From Monoplex corrugatus (Eukaryota > Mollusca > Gastropoda > Littorinimorpha > Ranellidae), in the NCBI GenBank assembly GCA_030674185.1, contig JAPXFY010000026.1, forward strand, positions 51,364,746 through 51,428,745: DNA of 64,000 nucleotides. Direction: 5' to 3'. How positions within the stretch are numbered: position 1 is the first letter of the stretch; every line of letters begins with the position of its first letter. A program made the translations under genes and the position numbers. The notes beneath the pieces were generated by a model. The model saw only the letters and a list, made by a program, of their open reading frames with translations, made no database searches and was not told where the DNA came from. Positions 59,311-64,000 of the stretch are shown here, in pieces.

Positions 59311-59572
59311 TGTTCCATGCTGCATGGTGTTGGTGAACATGACCCTCCGTACGAATCTCTCGCTTGTCGCTGCAAGTACATCTCCTACCCTCTATGTCCT
59401 CAGCCACCCTGCAAGTCTGTCCAATATTTTCTCTCTGGGTCTACCTGGTGTTCTCTTTCCCTCCAGCTTTCCTGTTGTGACTAGGTGCTCTAATTTATCT
59501 TTCCTCATAAAATGTCCCATAAATGTTGCTTGTCTTTTCCTAATCTACTTCATTAATATTCTTCTGTCCTAA
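59311..59572 (-). mobile_element. RTE-like LINE 3' fragment
   Basis: The minus strand encodes RKRQATFMGHF-like text, then GKLEGKRTPGRPREK and the family 3' end, followed by (ATG)n (59284-59310). Strongly 5' truncated. Confidence 0.8.
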
Positions 59573-59639
59573 ATAATGTGCATTCTGTTCACTTGCTCAG
59601 GACAGATTGCACACCATAACTCACCAGAGAAAAACACCT

Positions 59640-59990
59640 CGAAAAAGATACACATATCAATATATTCGCGAATGTAAGAATATCCTCCTGGCATTGACCA
59701 CTCCGTCCAATTGATCACTAGGGGATTTAGAAAAAAAGCAAACCTGAATATAAATGTAAATATAAACAAGGACACTAAAACATGTATATATATAAAAACG
59801 GGCCTAAAGTGTGTGAAATTGCTTCTGCACATATTTTCTAGGAGTCAAAAATGCACTTGATACATGTACCTATGAAAAAAGTGGGTAAGGCTTTATGGAA
59901 AATACAGGTGAAAGAACCATCAAAGCAGAAAATGATAGGAAGAAGTGACATAAAGCAAAGGGCAAGGCAGAATCAAAGTGAGTGACAGAA
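59640..59990 (-). mobile_element. SINE family A, copy 13
   Basis: Body only ('acacatatcaatatattcgc' to 'agtgacagaaaagagg'); both ends lost. Confidence 0.8.
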
Positions 59991-60481
59991 AAGAGGTAAT
60001 CAGAGAAAACAATCTTTTTAGATAAACCAATGCAGACAGTGTGTGTGTGTGTGTGTTGCCTGAATGTAATTTCTGAAAGTATACCCAAACCTATAATTTC
60101 ATGATTTCACCAGGGGAAAAATACACTCATTAATAAAAGAAGACTGCTTACATTTTTGAAGATAGATGATTACTAGGATAAACAGAATCTAAGACTTTGG
60201 TTTGTTCAATGGAGACAATTTCTGGTTTTGCCTTGGGAGAAACTAAGATTCTGTTAAATCCTTGATTCCAATTTTTCCTGAGACGTACATACATATGAAT
60301 TTTAAAAATGTTGATACATTCCAAAATGGGGGAAAACACCGACAGACATAATTATGAATAAAGAACTCCTGCTCAATTATATCCCCTATCCATCCTACTC
60401 AATCTCACCCTCACTCCCCTTCTCTTTGCGTCCTTTCAGCTGATGACAAAATAAGTCACAATAAACGATATGACGTCTTAC
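59991..60481. other. intron sequence, no feature beyond short (GT)n
   Basis: (GT)n at about 60038-60056. Nothing else recognised. Confidence 0.5.
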
Positions 60482-60585
60482 CTTCACGACGTCACCGGCG
60501 AATGACGTCATTTGCGTAAAGCTAGAAGCAGACACACTGTCCGAACTATCCAGTATAAATACCACGTCTGTTTTGTTATTGCACT
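60482..60585 (-). CDS. receptor exon 2: start of vWA domain with MIDAS
   Basis: 104 bases between acceptor attctttttcag and donor GTAAGACG. The G carried from exon 1 plus AG gives Glu, then CNNKTDVVFILDSSDSVSAS and SFTQMTSFAGDVVK. DVVFILDSSDS is the first vWA strand with the DxSxS metal-ion-dependent adhesion site. The Cys just before it is where many extracellular vWA domains start. The exon exits in phase 0. Confidence 0.92.
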
Positions 60586-60628
60586 CTGAAAAAGAATAAA
60601 AGGAAATTTGTGTATTTCGAAGCGTAGT

Positions 60629-60629
<1 letters not shown>

Positions 60630-60700
<71 letters not shown>
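60630..60700. repeat. (CT)n microsatellite
   Basis: About 70 bases of CT with one CC break, 45 bases upstream of receptor exon 2. Confidence 0.95.
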
Positions 60701-60794
60701 GGGAAGAGTGTAAGATATATTTAATTTCCTCGTGCTCCATACACTTTGCTCAATAGCGACCTACACGCTGCTCTATGGCTAAAGAATAGAATTT

Positions 60795-61790
60795 ACACCA
60801 CCATTATCTTAGTCATTCACAATGCCATTATCTTAGTCATTAACAACACCATTATCTTAGCCATTTATAATACCATTATCTTAATCATTCACAACACCAT
60901 TATCTCAGTCATTCACAGTACCATTATCTTAGCCATTAACAATACGATATCTTAGTCATTCACAACACCACTATCTTAATCATTCACAATGCCATTATCT
61001 TACGCATTAACAATACCATTATCTTGGTCATTCATAACACCATTATCTCAGTCATTCACAGTACCATTATCTTAGCCATTAACAATACCATTATCTTAGT
61101 CATTCACGACACCATTATTTTAGTCATTAACAATACCGTTAGCTTAGTATCACATACCATTATCTTAGTCATTCACAATATCATTATCTTAATCATTCAT
61201 GATAACATTATCTTAGTCATTTATTTTACCATTATCTTAGTCATTCACAATACCACTCTCTCAATCATTCACAACACCACTATCTTAATCAATCACAATA
61301 CCATTACCTTAAGCACTCATGACACCATTATCTTAGTCATTCACAACACTACTATCCTAGTTGTTAACAATAGCATTATCTTAGTCTCTCACAATATCAT
61401 TTTATCAGTCATTCACAATACCATTATCTTTGTCATTCACAATACCATTACCTTACTTTCCTAGTCATTCACAATATCATTATCTTAGTCATTCACAATA
61501 CCATTATCTTTTCACAATATCATTATCTTAGTCATTCACAATACCATTATCTAAGTCATTTACAACACCATTACCTTATCATTCACACCATCATTATCTC
61601 AGTCACTCACAGTCACAATACCATTACCTTAGTCATTTTACAATACCATTATGGTAGTCATTCACAATAACATTATCTTAGCTATTCACAATATCATTAT
61701 CTCACTCATAATACCATCATCTTAGTCATTTATAACACTGTTATCCCAGTCATTATTTACAATTACCATTATCATTACTTGCCATACCAT
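60795..61790. repeat. minisatellite, 24-bp unit
   Basis: About 40 units of 'accattatcttagtcattca' plus 'caat', with substitutions and small deletions. Units are contiguous. Confidence 0.95.
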
Positions 61791-62004
61791 AAAAACAGGG
61801 AAAAACACAGGTGGTCTTTTAACCCTAAGGTGGGTCAGAGGGGAATGAGGTGGTTGAAATCTGACTTCTCCTGGGTCAGCTCTATATATAAATACAGTAT
61901 GTGAGAGGACTTACCAAGTCATCATAAGATGGCTGAATCCTAACATATCATATTAGGCTGACTCAGAACAAACAGGAGGGGTGTCTTTGTTGCTGCCCTA
62001 CTTG

Positions 62005-62170
62005 TTAACCCTTTGACTCCCGCACTCTTTCCACCAACTGCAAAAACTTAACCCTTTGAATTCCTCACAATATCCACCAGCTTCCTGCAGGAAGGGTTAA
62101 GTTTTTGCCTTGCTAGCAAGGTTGACGATGAAGGTTGCTGGTGGACAGGGTGCAGGAGTCAAAGGGTTAA
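62005..62170. mobile_element. TTAA-flanked hairpin MITE, copy 3
   Basis: TTAACCCTTTGACTCC to GGAGTCAAAGGGTTAA with long inverted halves and an inner inverted copy of 'aaaaacttaacc'. Same family as 216 and 17072. Confidence 0.85.
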
Positions 62171-62179
62171 GTGTATAGC

Positions 62180-62868
62180 AGTTCAAGAAAGTATTTGCAA
62201 TGTTATTGTATATGCAGTTCAAAAAGCATTTACAATGTTATTGTATATGGCAGTTCAAAAAGCATTTACAATGTTATTGTATATGGCAGTTCAAAAAGCA
62301 TTTACAATGTTAATGTATATGGCAGTTCAAGAAAGCATTTGCAATGTTAATGTATATGGCAGTTCAAGAAAGTATTTGCAATGTTAAGGTGTTTGGCAGT
62401 TCAAGAAAGTATTTGCAATGTTAAGGTGTTTGGCAGTTCAAGAAAGCATTTGCAATGTTAATGTATATGGCAGTTCAAGAAAGTATTTGCAATGTTAAGG
62501 TATATCACTATATGGCAGTTCAAGAAAGTATTTGCAATGTTAATGTATATGGCAGTTCAATAACATATTTGCAATGTTAATGTGTATCATATATGGCAGC
62601 TCAAGAAAGCATTTGCAATGTTAATGTATATGGCAGTTCAAGAAAGTACATGCAATGTCAATGTATTATTGTATATGGCAGCTCAAGAAAGTATTTGCAA
62701 TGTTAATGTATATGGCAGTTCAAGAAAGTACATGCAATGTCAATGTATTATTGTATATGGCAGTTCAAGAAAGTATTTGCAATGTTAATGTATATGGCAG
62801 TTCAAGAAAGTATTTGCAATGTTAATGTATATGGCAGTTCAAGAAAGTATTTGCAATGCACTATCTTA
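62180..62868. repeat. minisatellite, unit about 40 bp
   Basis: About 17 units of 'tatggcagttcaagaaagta' plus 'tttgcaatgttaatg'. A longer variant with 'tcaatgtattattg' appears twice. It ends 27 bases from the exon 1 donor. Confidence 0.95.
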
Positions 62869-62894
62869 CCACTATTCTCAGTACTGTAACTTAC

Positions 62895-63186
62895 CACTGT
62901 CTGCGATATCGTTGAACTGTAGGGCAGCAAACAGTTCTCCTTCACTACCAAAGAAATATGACCAGAACTGGGCCTGCATGGCAATGTCCTCCGTCATTGG
63001 AGAGCCGTCCAAGTTGTGTAGTGTGTACAGCGCGGCCGCCAGACCAGAATACAATGGCTTGTGCAGATCTGTCCATGTGACCGAAGCTGACCAATCAATG
63101 CCCAGCTCAGTCTGAATAAGTTCGCATGGGGTCGACAGAGCAGAAGATGCGCAGTTTTGTGTCGCCAGAAACTGGTCTTCTGTGAT
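62895..63186 (-). CDS. receptor exon 1 (first visible): N-terminal domain
   Basis: 292 bases between acceptor acctgtacag and donor GTAAGTTAC. It encodes ITEDQFLATQNCASSALSTP, then DWSASVTWTDLHKPLYSGLA, MQAQFWSYFFGSEGEL and LQFNDIADS. The Trp/Tyr-rich pattern W.ASVTW.DL..P.YSGLAAALY...QAQFW has a familiar feel from secreted invertebrate proteins, but I cannot name the family. Frame on entry appears to be phase 0. The acceptor shows that at least one 5' exon exists, beyond 63186; none was found up to 64000. It could be a lectin-, peptidase- or lysozyme-related domain, but no catalytic motif is visible. Confidence 0.82.
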
Positions 63187-64000
63187 CTGTACAGGTTGCA
63201 GTCATAGCATTTTGTTTTTCGTGCGCGCGCGCACGCGCGCGCATGTGTGTGTGTGTGTGTGTTTGTATTGGTGTGTGTACTTTTGTTGTTGTTGTTTTCA
63301 CTTTAAGCCATGCTTTCTTGGATGCATGTATGCACACGTTTTCTGGCCCACACTGTGCAGGTGTTATGTTCCTGCACAGTCTACATACTCCTGTCTACAG
63401 TGGGTGTGCATACTGTGTATTTTCGCACTTCCATTAGTTCCAAAGCCATCGAACACCGACATGGCTCACAGGATCTAGAGCATGCATGTTTGATGGTGTT
63501 CTGATTGCATATACACACGAGGGGGCTTCTGCCTCTGGCACTAACAGGCCTATGTAGACCTGGCAGATCAGAAAACTGTCTACCCTTTAGTCACCAAGTG
63601 TACCCATGCAGGATCGAAGTCAGACTTCTGACTGACAGTCGGACATTCTAACATCCTACATGCCTGTGTGGTTTTAACTGATTGTGGAGACAAACTTAAC
63701 AACCAACCAACTTGCCAGCCAGTGACCAAAAAAAAAATCTATTTTAAATATAGTAGGCCTATTAAAAATAGGCTAGATATTTAGATCCAAGTCATAAATA
63801 TTTTTCAGTAAACGGCCAAAGCAAAACTATGAAAATGTACTTGTCGTGTTACCTTGTGATAAAAGTAGTGCAGACAAAGAGCAACAGGAGAGGTTCGGTT
63901 CCATAGTTGAATGTTTATTAACTTAGCTAAGGTATAGCCTAGGCAACGTATGAATACACTGATGTTCAAATCATGCGTGCCGGAAGTCATGTGATACAAA
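63187..64000. other. upstream intron, no exon recognised
   Basis: Includes (GC)/(GT) alternation at about 63223-63262. No start exon, signal peptide or promoter motif is supported. Confidence 0.5.

Larger units (their letters stand above)
27705..63186 (-). other. gene model: vWA-SRCR transmembrane receptor, 11 visible exons
   Basis: Eleven exons chain with GT donors, AG acceptors and matching phases at all ten junctions, giving 615 codons plus stop. Local residues: 1-97 N-terminal domain, about 98-284 vWA, 285-398 beta-rich domain, 400-515 SRCR, about 525-550 transmembrane, 551-615 tail. Introns run from 0.9 to 14.7 kb and hold most of the window's retroelements. Type I topology is inferred from the Lys-Lys pair after the helix. 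vWA and SRCR domains in other proteins bind proteins or glycans outside the cell, so a recognition or adhesion role is likely. I know no named family with this order. A start codon and signal peptide were not found. Confidence 0.8.

Noticed and set aside
60795..62868. Regular repeats that at first sight resemble a CRISPR array
   Set aside because: Units are contiguous without unique spacers, they vary, and the locus is in a eukaryotic intron.

Overview
The window is eukaryotic, intron-rich and about two thirds repeats: (CA)n, (CATT)- and (ACC)-rich micro- and minisatellites, thirteen copies of one short interspersed element, at least five non-LTR retrotransposon families, and several small DNA-transposon-like elements. 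Dinucleotide content, element types and gene architecture suggest a marine invertebrate, most likely a mollusc and possibly a gastropod. That assignment is inference from repeat style, not from a marker gene.

The main gene lies on the minus strand, from 63186 down to 27811. I could chain eleven exons by splice sites, and every junction keeps the reading frame. The joined product has 615 codons from the first visible exon (the true N-terminus lies outside the window or was not found). In order it holds a Trp/Tyr-rich N-terminal domain, one complete von Willebrand factor A (vWA) domain, a beta-rich linker domain, one six-cysteine SRCR domain encoded by two exons, a single transmembrane helix, and a Ser/Pro-rich cytoplasmic tail. 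It looks like a type I cell-surface receptor or adhesion protein with a combination I cannot match to a named family.

On the plus strand a gene ends at 12204, with a good acceptor at 12055 and an AATAAA at 12422. Bases 1-90 may be an upstream exon of that or another gene. The two genes converge tail to tail, with about 15 kb of repeats between them.

Region by region: 1-4600 holds microsatellites, a TTAA hairpin element and a 385-bp tandem repeat. 4614-7163 is a 2.55-kb element with hAT-like terminal inverted repeats and a 5-bp target duplication, containing an antisense LINE. 7.3-17 kb holds SINE copies, the plus-strand terminal exon, a TTAA-flanked element and a CR1/L2-like fragment. 18.8-22.2 kb is a 3.36-kb inverted repeat. 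24-26.4 kb is a near-identical tandem duplication that may be an assembly artefact. 27.8-63.2 kb is the minus-strand gene, its introns loaded with retroelements, including a full-length 5.5-kb I/Nimb-type LINE (46602-52142) and nested RTE-like elements.

The most interesting links are these: the SINE family ends in the same 3' sequence as the full-length LINE; SINE and LINE appear to have used the same target site; and simple repeats or minisatellites touch the splice sites of four exons of the minus-strand gene.
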